Shown: positions 1 to 8,982, counted from the first letter of the stretch. The stretch: DNA of 64,000 bases from Ferrithrix thermotolerans DSM 19514 (GCA_945906305.1 CAMDQT010000002.1:62001-126000); one strand, 5' to 3'. A program made the numbers and translations. The notes: generated from the letters alone by a model not told the origin.

Positions 1-300
1 GTCGATGTCAACGAGCGGACGTAGGCCCAAGATGGCGGCGTAGGCGGACACCGCGGTGCGCAGGTCGCCGAGGCGAAGGACCGGCTCAAGTTCGGCGGGC
101 AGGGTGACTGCTTCGATGGCGCGTTCGCCCCGGTCGTCGAGGACCAGCGATGCCACGGCCTCGAAGCTCGACGTTCGGGCCAGGTCGATCGCTGACCGGC
201 CACGGTAGTGGTAGGCCCCCTGCTCGCCGAGTACGTCACCGATACGGGTCGCGGTGACCGCGACCCCGGCCAGACCTTCTGGTACGTCGATCAGCTCCAC
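1..300 (-). CDS. Citrate synthase family protein, N-terminal part (truncated by window edge)
   Basis: This reading frame is not in the ORF track because it runs off the left edge. The first 100 residues begin MELIDVPEGLAGVAVTATRI and continue with GEQGAYHYRGRSAIDLA, which matches the N-terminal signature of citrate/2-methylcitrate synthases (GLxGV-x-TxIs, YRGxxIxdLA). Such enzymes condense acetyl- or propionyl-CoA with oxaloacetate. The catalytic His/Asp region lies outside the window, so citrate and methylcitrate synthase cannot be told apart. The GTG start is supported by the family alignment and by a TAACCT hexamer exactly 6 nt upstream, suggesting a leaderless mRNA. Confidence 0.8.
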   Translation of the reverse strand, partial: MELIDVPEGLAGVAVTATRIGDVLGEQGAYHYRGRSAIDLARTSSFEAVASLVLDDRGERAIEAVTLPAELEPVLRLGDLRTAVSAYAAILGLRPLVDID

Positions 301-306
301 TGACGT

Positions 307-312
307 AGGTTA
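307..312 (-). promoter_or_regulatory. -10 element of leaderless citrate synthase mRNA
   Basis: TAACCT lies on the minus strand with exactly 6 nt between it and the GTG start. A transcript starting at the usual distance would begin at the start codon. I see no clear -35 element. Confidence 0.45.
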
Positions 313-455
313 GCGAGAGTGGACGCTCCGGTTGGGTGGTGTCCTTGCCCGGCGCGTTGAATGCTCGACGCGAGCCCCGGCAAGTCGCCTCTGGCGCACG
401 GCGCGTGCCAGGCTTCAGGCCTCGGCGGAAGGCCGGGCAGGGGAGGAGCGCGATC

Positions 456-1346
456 GTGGCACGGGGTTTGGAGTTCGGGTGGTTGTCACCGGTGATTGGC
501 AACCAATGGAGCGACCATCAGCCGATCGTGTTGCACCAGCAGCGCCACATCCTGCCGACCGCGCTGGCGCATTTCGATTCGCTGTGGGTGGCCGATCACT
601 TCTACGGCTTCGACACCAAAACCGATCCGTTCATGGAAGGTTGGACCACGCTCACCTGGCTGGCGGCGAAGTTCCCTAACGTGGCGCTTTGCCATCACGT
701 TCTGGGCCACGGCTACCGTCCGCCGGCGCTGACGGCCAAAATGGCCGCCACCCTGCAGGTGCTGTCGGAGGGCCGGTTCATCCTCGGCATCGGCGCCGGT
801 TGGCGCGCGAAGGAGTACCTGGCTTATGGCTACGACTTCCCCCGTCCGCCGGTGCGTTTCGCCCAGTTGGAAGAGGTGGTGAAGATCTGCCGACTGATGT
901 GGACGGAGGACGAGCCCTCCTTCGAGGGAAGGTACTACCGCATTGATGGTGCCGCCGCGCCACCCAAGCCCGACCCCATTCCGCCTATCTGCATCGGTGC
1001 CTCAGGTGAAAAGGTGGGCCTGCCCCTAGCTGGTCGACTGGCGGACATCTGGAACGGCACGACCCGAGGCACCGAGGATGATTGGCGGCGCCGCGTGGAC
1101 ATCGTGATGAGCGCCGCGGTGGCCGCAGGCCGGGACCCCGCGGCTATCCAGGTGAGCACGACCTTGGAGCGGGCGCTGCCCGCCAGCGACGCCGAGTCCG
1201 CCGAGTTCCTGGAGCTGTTGCAGCGTTGGTACGACCTCGGGATTCGGCATTTCGTGCTCGACTTCGGACATCCTTCCGATGCTGAGCCGGTGCTGCGCTT
1301 CGTGGAGCAGGTGCTCAACCCGATGCGCGCAGCTCGGGGCGCGTGA
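456..1346 (+). CDS. LLM-class F420-dependent oxidoreductase
   Basis: The product belongs to the luciferase-like monooxygenase fold (TIM barrel) that in actinobacteria usually uses coenzyme F420 for hydride transfer; the substrate is unknown. Visible signatures are the WVADHF strand at about residues 44-49 and GRFILGIGAGW at about 106-116, followed by RAKEY, all typical of the family. The ORF track begins 120 nt earlier at 336, but that extension is Arg/Pro-rich and unlike the family. I place the start at the GTG at 456, about 8 nt after a good ribosome site (ggggagg). At 296 residues it has the normal family length. It runs directly into the next hydrolase gene and may be co-transcribed with it. 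Confidence 0.85.
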   Translation: MARGLEFGWLSPVIGNQWSDHQPIVLHQQRHILPTALAHFDSLWVADHFYGFDTKTDPFMEGWTTLTWLAAKFPNVALCHHVLGHGYRPPALTAKMAATLQVLSEGRFILGIGAGWRAKEYLAYGYDFPRPPVRFAQLEEVVKICRLMWTEDEPSFEGRYYRIDGAAAPPKPDPIPPICIGASGEKVGLPLAGRLADIWNGTTRGTEDDWRRRVDIVMSAAVAAGRDPAAIQVSTTLERALPASDAESAEFLELLQRWYDLGIRHFVLDFGHPSDAEPVLRFVEQVLNPMRAARGA

Positions 1347-1360
1347 GAGGATTTGCGGCC

Positions 1361-2584
1361 ATGAACGTGATGGATCGTCCCGAGTTGGTTGGGCTGAGCG
1401 CGTCGCGCCTGGCCCGTATCGAAACCTTCTTCCAGCGCAACTACATCGATACCGGCAAGCTGGCGGGGGTGGTGAGCCTGGTGGCCCGGCGGGGCGAGGT
1501 CGCGCATCTTTCAGCACTCGGCCGTCGCGATATCGCAACGGGCGCGCCGATGACTGCCGGAACCATCTTTCGGATCTACTCCATGACCAAGCCCATCGTT
1601 TCGGTGGCGTTGCTTTCCCTTTACGAGGAGGGCCTGTTCCAACTCGACGATCCGGTGTCCCGGTTCATCCCGTCGTGGGCCGGGCTAAAGGTCTTCTTCG
1701 ACGGTACGCCCGACAGCTACAGCGTGAGCTTCCCCGAACGCGAGATGCAGATCCGGGACCTACTCACCCACACCTCGGGGCTCACGTACGGGTTCATGAA
1801 TCGCCACCCCCTCGATGCGCTGTACCGCCGGCGGGGTGTGGAGCGAGAGGGCTCGGCGACGCTGCAGGAGATGATCGACAAGCTCGCCGATTTGCCGCTG
1901 CGCTTCTCGCCGGGGACGCAGTGGTCCTACTCCGTTGCCACTGACGTGTGCGGCTATCTGTGCGAGGTCATCTCCGGTCGTCCGCTCGACGAGTTCCTCG
2001 CCGAGCGCATCTTCCGGCCCTTGGGCATGGTCGACACCGGGTTTTGGGTGCCGCCCGAAAAGGCCGACCGGTTGGCGGCGAACTACGCCTATAGCGCCAA
2101 GGAGCCCTTGGTGTTGTTCGACGCGCCTGCCTCGTCGACCTATCTGACCCCGCCCACGTTTCTCTCCGGTGGTGGCGGTTTGGTGTCTACCGCCCACGAC
2201 TACCTGTGCTTCGCCCAGATGCTGGCCAACCGCGGCGAGTTAGGTGGGCATCGGGTGCTCGGGCGGCGAACGGTGCAGTACCTCAGCAGTAACCACCTAC
2301 CGGGCAATGCAGACCTCGCGGCGATGGGCCAGCGGGTGTTTTCCGAGGTGTCCTATGAGGGCATCGGCTTCGGCCTTGGGGTGTCCGTCACCCTCGACCC
2401 GGCCAAGGCTGGCGTCGTCGGCTCGCCCGGTGATCACGGTTGGGGTGGTGCGGCCTCGACGGCGTTCTGGGTGGACCGATCCGAGGAACTGGTGGTCATC
2501 TTGCTCGCGCAGCTCATGCCGTCCTCCACCTATCCCATTCGCCGGGAGATGCGGGCGCTCACCTACCAGGCACTGATCGACTGA
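1361..2584 (+). CDS. Serine hydrolase of the beta-lactamase (class C/EstB) family
   Basis: A penicillin-binding-protein-like serine hydrolase of 407 residues. The SxxK nucleophile motif reads SMTK at about residue 74, the Tyr motif is in WSYSVATDV, and the third motif is HGWGG near the C-terminus, where true beta-lactamases carry KTG. This combination is typical of esterases or amidases of the EstB/LACTB group rather than antibiotic-resistance enzymes. No signal peptide is visible, so it is probably cytoplasmic. I chose the ATG at 1361, preceded by gagagg; the ORF track start is a GTG at 1343 that overlaps the previous stop and leaves little room for a ribosome site. Physiological substrate unknown. 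Confidence 0.8.
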   Translation: MNVMDRPELVGLSASRLARIETFFQRNYIDTGKLAGVVSLVARRGEVAHLSALGRRDIATGAPMTAGTIFRIYSMTKPIVSVALLSLYEEGLFQLDDPVSRFIPSWAGLKVFFDGTPDSYSVSFPEREMQIRDLLTHTSGLTYGFMNRHPLDALYRRRGVEREGSATLQEMIDKLADLPLRFSPGTQWSYSVATDVCGYLCEVISGRPLDEFLAERIFRPLGMVDTGFWVPPEKADRLAANYAYSAKEPLVLFDAPASSTYLTPPTFLSGGGGLVSTAHDYLCFAQMLANRGELGGHRVLGRRTVQYLSSNHLPGNADLAAMGQRVFSEVSYEGIGFGLGVSVTLDPAKAGVVGSPGDHGWGGAASTAFWVDRSEELVVILLAQLMPSSTYPIRREMRALTYQALID

Positions 2585-2614
2585 GCCCCGCCGCGGCGGT
2601 CCGAGGGCGCCGAG

Positions 2615-2639
2615 GCTCCCCGTAGTCGGGTCGGGGAGC
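2615..2639 (+). terminator. Hairpin after the serine hydrolase
   Basis: GCTCCCCG and CGGGGAGC form an 8-bp perfect stem with a 9-nt loop, between the hydrolase stop and the ABC-F start. There is no T tract, so it may be a weak terminator or a leader structure of the ABC-F gene. Confidence 0.4.
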
Positions 2640-2662
2640 TTCAGCGGGCAGGATGGTTGGTC

Positions 2663-4297
2663 GTGAGCAGCATCGTGGTATCCGAGCTCGAATACGCCCC
2701 ACCGGGCGCCGATTCGCTTTTCTTCGACGTGGGCTTCGGGGTTGGCCCCGGGGAGCATGCCGCCATTGTCGGCGCCAACGGGGTCGGCAAGAGCACGATC
2801 CTGCGCATCCTGTCGGGGGAGCTCGAGGCGGACAGCGGCGAGTTCGTCGTGGGCGGAACCATGCTGTGCATGACTCAGGACGTCGGCATGTCCCGTCCCG
2901 AAGACACGCTGCGCGAGATGCTCATTGAGGTCGCCCCGGCGGAGTTGCGCAAGGCCGGCCGGGCGTTGGTCGCCGCCGAAGCGGCCCTCGCGGCGGGCCG
3001 CGATGACGGCATGGGTTATGCCACCGCACTCAACGACTGGGGCGATCTCGGCGGCTACGACCTTGAACTGCAATGGGCTGCGGCGGCGCGGCGCAGCGTA
3101 CGGACTCCCGTCGAGGACTTCTCGGTCCGGCGGGTGTCGGAGCTGTCTGGCGGCGAGCGCAAGCGCCTGGTCCTGGACCTGTTGCTCAACTCTGGTGCCG
3201 ACGTACTGCTGTTGGACGAACCGGACAACTACCTCGACATCCCGACGCGGGTGTGGCTCGAGGAGCAGCTTCGGGCCTGCCCGTCGACGATTCTCATGGT
3301 GAGCCATGACCGCACCGTGCTCGAGGCGGTGGCGACCAAGATCGTGGTCCTCGAGGGGGCCGGATGTTGGGTGCACGGCGGCTCGTACGCCGATTTCCCC
3401 TCGGCCAGGGCCAGGCGTCAAGAGCTACTCGGTGACGCGCTCGAACGGTGGAACCAGGAGGAACGTCGGTTGTTCCACCACATGAAGCTGATGAAGCAAC
3501 GGGCCGCACAGAACTTCAAGAACGCCACCAAAGCCAACGGCGCGGAGTCGCGTTGGGAGCGTTTCGTGGCCATTGGTCCGCCGCCGCCGCCGGTGCCCGA
3601 CCAGCACATCTACGTGAATCTCCGCGGTGCCGACGCGGCGCGGCGCGTAGTGCGACTGGACGAGGTGTCGGTGGGTGAGCTGTTCCTGCCCTTCAGCGAG
3701 GAGGTGTTCTTCGGCGAACGAGTGGGCCTCATCGGCCCCAATGGGACCGGCAAGAGCCATCTGCTCGGTGCGCTGGCGGGCACCGTCAAGCTGGGGGAGG
3801 GCACGATCAGCTTCGGGCCGCGCACCTCCGTTGGGGTGTTTACCCAGATCAACGATCGGCCCGACTTCTTGGGCCGGCAGTGCCTGGACATTGTGCGGGA
3901 GCGGGTTCAGGAGGAGGTGCGGGCCATGAAGTCCCTCGCCCGGTACGGTCTCGCCGCCCACGCCCGTCAACCTTTCGAGACGCTGTCGGGCGGCCAGAAG
4001 GCGCGCTTGGAGATCCTCTGCCTGGAACTCGAAGGGCACAACGTCCTCTTGCTCGATGAGCCCACCGACAACCTCGACGTTGAGTCATCCGAGGCCCTTG
4101 AACGAGCGCTCGATGGGTTCGAAGGGGCAGTGATCGCGGTCAGTCACGACCGCACCTTCCTGGCCCGCCTCGATCGTTTCGTGATGATCGACGACGACGG
4201 CGACGTGTACGGCCTGCCCGAGTACGACCTGGCGATGGCGGCACTCGCCGCTCCCGGCGAGGTTGGTGGGCTCAAGTTGGTCCGGCGCCTGACCTGA
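2663..4297 (+). CDS. ABC-F family ATP-binding protein (tandem ATPase)
   Basis: A soluble protein of about 544 residues with two ATP-binding cassette domains and no membrane segments, the layout of ABC-F proteins that act on the ribosome (EttA-like factors or antibiotic-resistance factors). Domain 1 has Walker A GANGVGKST near residue 36, the signature LSGGERKR and Walker B LLLDEPDN. Domain 2 has Walker A GPNGTGKS, signature LSGGQKARLE and Walker B LLLDEPTDN. A charged linker containing RWNQEERRLFHHMK joins them. The GTG at 2663 is 9 nt after an AGGA ribosome site, better than the TTG at 2657. Whether it is a translation factor or a resistance factor cannot be decided from the sequence alone. 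Confidence 0.88.
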   Translation: MSSIVVSELEYAPPGADSLFFDVGFGVGPGEHAAIVGANGVGKSTILRILSGELEADSGEFVVGGTMLCMTQDVGMSRPEDTLREMLIEVAPAELRKAGRALVAAEAALAAGRDDGMGYATALNDWGDLGGYDLELQWAAAARRSVRTPVEDFSVRRVSELSGGERKRLVLDLLLNSGADVLLLDEPDNYLDIPTRVWLEEQLRACPSTILMVSHDRTVLEAVATKIVVLEGAGCWVHGGSYADFPSARARRQELLGDALERWNQEERRLFHHMKLMKQRAAQNFKNATKANGAESRWERFVAIGPPPPPVPDQHIYVNLRGADAARRVVRLDEVSVGELFLPFSEEVFFGERVGLIGPNGTGKSHLLGALAGTVKLGEGTISFGPRTSVGVFTQINDRPDFLGRQCLDIVRERVQEEVRAMKSLARYGLAAHARQPFETLSGGQKARLEILCLELEGHNVLLLDEPTDNLDVESSEALERALDGFEGAVIAVSHDRTFLARLDRFVMIDDDGDVYGLPEYDLAMAALAAPGEVGGLKLVRRLT

Positions 4298-4314
4298 GCG
4301 TCCCACCCCCTCAG

Positions 4315-4320
4315 TAGGGT
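4315..4320 (+). promoter_or_regulatory. -10 element of leaderless helicase mRNA
   Basis: TAGGGT ends 7 nt before the helicase ATG at 4328. It also forms one arm of a CCACCC/GGGTGG inverted repeat (4303-4322). Confidence 0.45.
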
Positions 4321-4327
4321 GGCCACA

Positions 4328-6397
4328 ATGAGCTCCACCCGGTTCGATCCCGCCACTCAGGCCTGTGTCGATGCGGTCATCGAGGCCCTCGCCGGGCCCG
4401 ATGCCAAAGCCCGCGACGACCAGCGCGAGGCCGTGGCGGCGCTGGTCGATGCTCGCCGCCGGGTCCTCGTGGTGCAGGCCACCGGGTGGGGAAAGTCCGC
4501 GGTGTACTGGGCCGCCACCGCCGCCCGCCGCGCCGCGGGGGCCGGCCCGACCTTGGTGATCTCTCCGCTGTTGGCCCTGATGCGAGACCAGGTTGACGCG
4601 GCCCACCGGGCGGGGCTGGTGGCGGCAACTATCAACTCCACCAACATCGAGGACTGGGACGAGGTGTTGGCCCGCTTGCACCGTGACGAGCTCGACGTCT
4701 TGCTGATCAGCCCCGAGCGGTTGGCCAACCCTGCTTTCGCCGCTCGCCTCGGGCCGCTGGCCGCTCGTTGCGGCCTGCTGGTCATCGACGAGGCCCACTG
4801 CATCTCGGACTGGGGGTTTGATTTCCGGCCCGATTACCAACGGCTGTCCGGGGTACTGATGGGTATGGCTACCGATACGCCGGTGCTAGCCACGACGGCC
4901 ACGGCCAATGCTCGTGTCACCGCCGATGTTGCGGACCAGCTTGGCCCCGACACGGTGGTGCTCCGTGGGCCGCTGGCTCGCACGTCGTTGCGCCTCGCGG
5001 TGCTGGACCGGCTTAACCCCCTTGAGCGCTATGCGTGGACGGCGGACGCTTGCGAGCAGTTGCCAGGATCGGGCATCGTCTACGTCCTCACCGTGGCCGA
5101 GACCGAACGGCTGGCCGGGTGGCTGCGTTCCGAGGGACTCGATGCCGTGGCGTACAACAGCCGTCTAGAGCCCGCCGAGCGGCGCCTGGTCGAGGATCGT
5201 CTGCGGGCCAACACCGTCAAGGTGGTGGTGGCCACCTCGGCCTTGGGGATGGGCTATGACAAACCCGATCTGGCGTTCGTGGTGCACCTCGGCTCGCCCG
5301 CCTCGCCAGTGGCGTACTACCAGCAGGTGGGTCGAGCGGGTCGAGCCCTCGACGATGCGCTGGCGGTACTCATCCCCTCGTCGGCCGATGAGCCGCTGTG
5401 GGAGTACTTCGCCACCGCGTCCATCCCCGATCCGCAGGCGGCGGCCGAGGTGCTCCGTCGACTCGGTGACGATGGGCCCGCAACGATCCCTGCGTTGGAG
5501 AAGGCGACGGGGCTGCGTCGCGGCCGCTTGGAGACGCTGCTGAAGGTTCTCGCCGTCGATGGCGCCGTGGAAGGAACCCGCAACGGTTGGGCCAGTACCG
5601 GCCATGCCTGGTACTTCGATACCAAGAAGTATGCCGCGTTGCGGGCGGTGCGCGCCGCGGAAGCCGACCTCATGCGGCGTTACGCCGCGGGCGAGGGCTG
5701 CCTCATGGGATTCCTGCAAGAGGCCCTCGGCGATGCCACGTCGGGCCCCTGTGGTCGTTGCTCGGTGTGCACGGGCGAACTTCCCGCGCCCGGAGCTCGG
5801 CCCGCCCTGGCCCGTGTCGAAGCGGTCCGGGCCTACTTGCGGGGCCAGGACGTGCAACTCGAGCCCCGCAAGATGTGGCCACCGGGCCTAGCCGGGCGCA
5901 AGGGTCGTATCGCGGGCGCGCCGGAAGTGGGCCGAGCCTTGGCCTATGCCGATGATCCGGCCTGGGCGGACGCCCTCGGTCGGCTCGGTCCTAGCGATGG
6001 CCCGCTCAGCGACGATGTGGTGGCGGGGGTGACGGCCATGGTGGATCGGTGGTCGGCCATGCTCGACCGCGGCCCGGTCGCGGTGGTGGTGCTTCGCTCT
6101 GCCAGCCATCCGATCCGGGTCGCGTCCCTGGCCGCTGCGGTGGCCGCGAGGCTCGACGTTGCGGTGCTCGACGCGGTCGCGCTCAGCGGCCCGGCCGCGC
6201 CCGATCATGCGGCCTCGCTGGCCCGGGTAACTGGCCTGCTCGCCACGATGCAGGTTGGCCACCTGCCGCGGCAAGGACCACTTGTGGTGGTGGCGGATAC
6301 CTACCGCACCGGTTGGACGATGACGGTGGCCGCAACGTTGTTGGCCGAGGCCGGCGCGACCGCGGTGTACCCGCTGGCCTTGCACCAACTTCCCTGA
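4328..6397 (+). CDS. RecQ-family DNA helicase with C-terminal phosphoribosyltransferase-like region
   Basis: An ATP-dependent 3'-5' DNA helicase of the RecQ family, about 689 residues. Motif I is ATGWGKS (the family usually has TGxGKS), motif II is DEAHCISDWGFDFRPDY, motif III is ATTATAN and motif VI is QQVGRAGR. A zinc-binding cluster follows as CLMGF...CGRCSVC. The last 200 residues, ending LVVVADTYRTGWTMTVAATLL, resemble the nucleotide-binding strand and loop of a phosphoribosyltransferase domain rather than an HRDC domain. The likely role is DNA repair or recombination. The ATG at 4328 is preferred over the upstream in-frame GTG at 4319 because of the leaderless-type -10 spacing. Confidence 0.87.
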   Translation: MSSTRFDPATQACVDAVIEALAGPDAKARDDQREAVAALVDARRRVLVVQATGWGKSAVYWAATAARRAAGAGPTLVISPLLALMRDQVDAAHRAGLVAATINSTNIEDWDEVLARLHRDELDVLLISPERLANPAFAARLGPLAARCGLLVIDEAHCISDWGFDFRPDYQRLSGVLMGMATDTPVLATTATANARVTADVADQLGPDTVVLRGPLARTSLRLAVLDRLNPLERYAWTADACEQLPGSGIVYVLTVAETERLAGWLRSEGLDAVAYNSRLEPAERRLVEDRLRANTVKVVVATSALGMGYDKPDLAFVVHLGSPASPVAYYQQVGRAGRALDDALAVLIPSSADEPLWEYFATASIPDPQAAAEVLRRLGDDGPATIPALEKATGLRRGRLETLLKVLAVDGAVEGTRNGWASTGHAWYFDTKKYAALRAVRAAEADLMRRYAAGEGCLMGFLQEALGDATSGPCGRCSVCTGELPAPGARPALARVEAVRAYLRGQDVQLEPRKMWPPGLAGRKGRIAGAPEVGRALAYADDPAWADALGRLGPSDGPLSDDVVAGVTAMVDRWSAMLDRGPVAVVVLRSASHPIRVASLAAAVAARLDVAVLDAVALSGPAAPDHAASLARVTGLLATMQVGHLPRQGPLVVVADTYRTGWTMTVAATLLAEAGATAVYPLALHQLP

Positions 6398-6403
6398 CCG
6401 GTC

Positions 6404-7072
6404 TCAGCCCTGCCAGGCCTGGCCGAAGGTATCATCGAAGACCAGCTGTTCGACCGGCTGCCGGCTGATGGGGCCGTGGCCTTTGCCCCGCGGATAGCCG
6501 ATGGGGACCAAGGCCAGTGTCGCCCAGTCCTCGGGAATGCCGAGCGCTTCTTTGACCTCGGGTTCACGGATGCAGTGCAGCGTGGTCAGGGTGCAGCCGA
6601 GGCCCTCGGCGCGGCAGGCCAGCATGGCGTTTTGCACCGCGGTGTACACCGAGCCACCGCCGACCATGGAGACGCGGCCCAGGTTCTTGTCGGTGATGGC
6701 CATCTTGGCCGGGTCCGCGATGAACAGCAGCAGCACTGGCGCCTCGGCCAAATGGTCGGCCAGGTAGTCCCCGGCGGCCAGGGTTCGCTCCATTTTCGCC
6801 AGTTCTTCGCCGGCCATCCCGGCCTTGGCCGCCCGGCGGCGGCTGAACCCGCTATAGGTGTGCCATTGCGGGCCATAGATGTCCGCCAGTGCAGCCTTGC
6901 GTTCGGGCGAACGCACCACGATCACCTTCCACGGCTGCATGTTGCCGCCGGTGGGAGCCCAGCAGGCGGCTTGCAGCACCCGGTCCAACACGTCGGGGGG
7001 GATTGCGTCGGGCTTGAGTCGTCGCACCGCTCGCAGGGTGCTCATCATCTCGTACAGATCGTGGCCGGCCAT
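6404..7072 (-). CDS. Nitroreductase family protein
   Basis: A flavin (FMN)-dependent oxidoreductase of the nitroreductase fold, about 222 residues. The N-terminal MSTLRAVRRLKPD matches the Arg-rich FMN-phosphate motif, WAPTGGNMQPWKVIVV is the family's conserved Ser/Asn-Gln-Pro-W segment, and GLGCTLTTL with IPEDWATLALVPIGYP near the end are typical. The ORF track begins 9 nt upstream; I prefer the second Met because AGGA lies 8 nt before it. The gene ends seven bases after the convergent helicase gene. Substrate unknown; it could use F420 or NAD(P)H. Confidence 0.82.
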   Translation of the reverse strand: MAGHDLYEMMSTLRAVRRLKPDAIPPDVLDRVLQAACWAPTGGNMQPWKVIVVRSPERKAALADIYGPQWHTYSGFSRRRAAKAGMAGEELAKMERTLAAGDYLADHLAEAPVLLLFIADPAKMAITDKNLGRVSMVGGGSVYTAVQNAMLACRAEGLGCTLTTLHCIREPEVKEALGIPEDWATLALVPIGYPRGKGHGPISRQPVEQLVFDDTFGQAWQG

Positions 7073-7138
7073 GGGCAGCATCCTGTCAGGTCCATGGCCA
7101 GGGCGCGGTCAACTGCGCCCAGCGACGTGGCGTGAAGG

Positions 7139-7567
7139 TCAGGACCAGCCGCGGCTGAGTGGGACCCAGTGATAGGGGCGAAAGTCGCGACGCAAGAAGC
7201 GCCAGTGACCATCGACGCGGCGGTAGGTGTCCAGATAATGGCCCGCCACGGTGTACGCCTCACCCTTGTTGACCATGCGGATCTCTACCCCGCAGCGGCC
7301 GGTGGCCTCCTCGCCGCTGACCTCGATGACATGGTTCTGGATGTAGGGCTTGGGGGTGACATTCTCGGCCGCGGCGTGGTAGAGCGCCCGTAGTTCGTCA
7401 TGGCCTGCCCATTGGCGGCCCTTGAGGAGGAACACGCCGTCAGGAGCGAACAGCTCAACGATGGCTTCGGCCTGGCCTTCAGCCACGGCAAAGCAATAGC
7501 GCGCCGTCAGTTCTCGGATTTCGTCTTTGGCCTCGAGGACGGCGAGGCGCTCTTCCACGGTCGACAT
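7139..7567 (-). CDS. SnoaL/NTF2-like protein
   Basis: A 142-residue cone-shaped NTF2-fold protein. The start MSTVEERLAVLEAKDEIREL followed by TARYCFAVAEGQAEAIVELF is characteristic of the SnoaL_4 type, which includes small isomerases, hydratases and polyketide cyclases. The end GHWRFLRRDFRPYHWVPLS is also typical. A second member of the same fold lies at 11349, suggesting related small-molecule catabolism. A TAGGCT hexamer exactly 6 nt before the ATG suggests a leaderless message. No specific substrate can be assigned. Confidence 0.78.
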   Translation of the reverse strand: MSTVEERLAVLEAKDEIRELTARYCFAVAEGQAEAIVELFAPDGVFLLKGRQWAGHDELRALYHAAAENVTPKPYIQNHVIEVSGEEATGRCGVEIRMVNKGEAYTVAGHYLDTYRRVDGHWRFLRRDFRPYHWVPLSRGWS

Positions 7568-7573
7568 GGCCAG

Positions 7574-7579
7574 AGCCTA
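7574..7579 (-). promoter_or_regulatory. -10 element of leaderless SnoaL-like gene
   Basis: TAGGCT on the minus strand with a 6-nt gap to the ATG at 7567. Confidence 0.45.
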
Positions 7580-7693
7580 ACGGGTCCCTCGCCGTGTCGG
7601 GGCAGGGTTACCCACCAGCACCGGGCGTGTTGGGCGGTGCCCCGGGGGCGCCATCTATGGTTGGAACACGTAGGAGCGAGGGAGTGTGCACCC

Positions 7694-8959
7694 ATGGCGT
7701 TGAGCGCCGCACCGACGGCAGCAGCCGTGCAGGCCGAGGTGGAGCAATGGCTGGACGAGAACTGGGATAGTGCCCTGACGGTGCGCGACTGGTGGGCCCG
7801 CCTGGCCGGGGCGGGACTGAGCTACCCCAACCTCGATCCGCCCTTCGGGCGCGGTTACCGCCGCGATCAGGTTGCTGCGGTGTTCGCCGCGCTGCGGGCC
7901 AAGGGCGCCATGGGCCCGCCTGGCGGCATTGCCACCATGCTGGCGATGCCCACGATCTTGCAGTACGGCACGCCGGAGCAGATCAACGAGTTCGTGCCCA
8001 AGATTCTTGACGGGTCCCACGGCTGGTGCCAGCTGTTCTCCGAGCCTGGTGCTGGCTCGGACCTCGCAGGGCTACAGACCAAAGCGGTGCGTGACGGCGA
8101 CGAATGGTTGGTAACCGGTCAAAAGGTGTGGACCTCCACCGGCCAGACGGCCGATTATGCGATCCTTATCGCCCGTACCGACCCGGCGGCGCCGAAGCAT
8201 CAAGGCATCAGTTACTTCCTGTTGCCCATGCAGCAAGCCGGGGTCGACGTTCGCCCGTTGCGCGAGATGACTGGCCATGCGGTGTTCAACGAGGTGTTCC
8301 TCGACAACGCCCGGGTCCACGACAGCCTTCGTCTGGGCGATCTCGGGACTGGTTGGGCGGTGGCCAATACCACCCTCGGCTTTGAGCGGGCTGGCATCGG
8401 CGAAACGTCGGGTGGCTACGGACGGGCGGCACCGGGCAGCGTGGCGGGGCATCTGGACCGCCCGTGCGAGCAGTTCCTCAAGGGTGCCCGGCCGCAGGTC
8501 TCCCAGGGCCACATCTCCCTCGGGACGGTGAAACGGTTCATGACGATGGCCACCGAGCGTGGCTTCGATCAGGACCCGATGGTGCGTCAGGCCATCGCCG
8601 ATCTGCACGCTCGTGTGTCCATCATCGGCTGGTCGGCCCAGCGCGCCAAGGGCGGCGCCGGTGGCCGGACCGGGGTTGAGGGCCCGCTCGCCAAGCTCGC
8701 CATGACGGAGGCGTTGCGACGCGGACGTGAGCTGGGCTGTCGCCTCTTCGGCGCCGACGCTCAGCTGTGGGGTCCTGGCACTGCCACCGAGGGCTGGTTG
8801 CAGGAGCTGATCGTGTTCTCACCTGGACCGTCGATCTACGGCGGAACGGACGAGATCCAACGCAACATCATCGGTGAGCGTTCCTTGGGCCTGCCCAAGG
8901 AACCGGGTCCCGCCCGGGACACGCCGTTCAAAGACCTGCCCGCCAACGCCATCCGCTGA
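7694..8959 (+). CDS. Acyl-CoA dehydrogenase family protein
   Basis: An FAD-dependent acyl-CoA dehydrogenase of 421 residues, catalysing alpha,beta-desaturation of an acyl-CoA with electrons passed to EtfBA (encoded at 48-50 kb). The flavin and substrate region shows WCQLFSEPGAGSDLAGL, then DEWLVTGQKVWTS. The C-terminal signature YGGTDEIQRNIIGERSLGLP has Gly where many family members have the catalytic Glu, as in several actinobacterial FadE subgroups. The ORF track extends 294 nt upstream over the divergent SnoaL gene, which is spurious. The ATG at 7694 follows a gaggga ribosome site, and TATGGT at 7655 is a plausible -10. Confidence 0.88.
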   Translation: MALSAAPTAAAVQAEVEQWLDENWDSALTVRDWWARLAGAGLSYPNLDPPFGRGYRRDQVAAVFAALRAKGAMGPPGGIATMLAMPTILQYGTPEQINEFVPKILDGSHGWCQLFSEPGAGSDLAGLQTKAVRDGDEWLVTGQKVWTSTGQTADYAILIARTDPAAPKHQGISYFLLPMQQAGVDVRPLREMTGHAVFNEVFLDNARVHDSLRLGDLGTGWAVANTTLGFERAGIGETSGGYGRAAPGSVAGHLDRPCEQFLKGARPQVSQGHISLGTVKRFMTMATERGFDQDPMVRQAIADLHARVSIIGWSAQRAKGGAGGRTGVEGPLAKLAMTEALRRGRELGCRLFGADAQLWGPGTATEGWLQELIVFSPGPSIYGGTDEIQRNIIGERSLGLPKEPGPARDTPFKDLPANAIR

Positions 8960-8982
8960 GAGCCAGCGAACGAATCATCGCC

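Noticed and set aside
1361-2584. Antibiotic-resistance beta-lactamase
   Set aside because: No signal peptide and the KTG motif is replaced by HGWGG, as in EstB-like esterases.
2297-3421. 374-residue minus-strand ORF across the hydrolase and ABC-F genes
   Set aside because: It lies antisense to two well-supported genes, has no family motif, and reads as the complementary frame of GC-rich coding DNA.
2663-4297. Membrane ABC transporter ATPase
   Set aside because: Two ATPase domains in one chain, no permease gene nearby, and linker features of ABC-F proteins.
7400-7693. N-terminal 98 residues of the track ORF ending in acyl-CoA dehydrogenase
   Set aside because: Antisense to the SnoaL-like gene and not family-like; the ATG at 7694 has a proper ribosome site.
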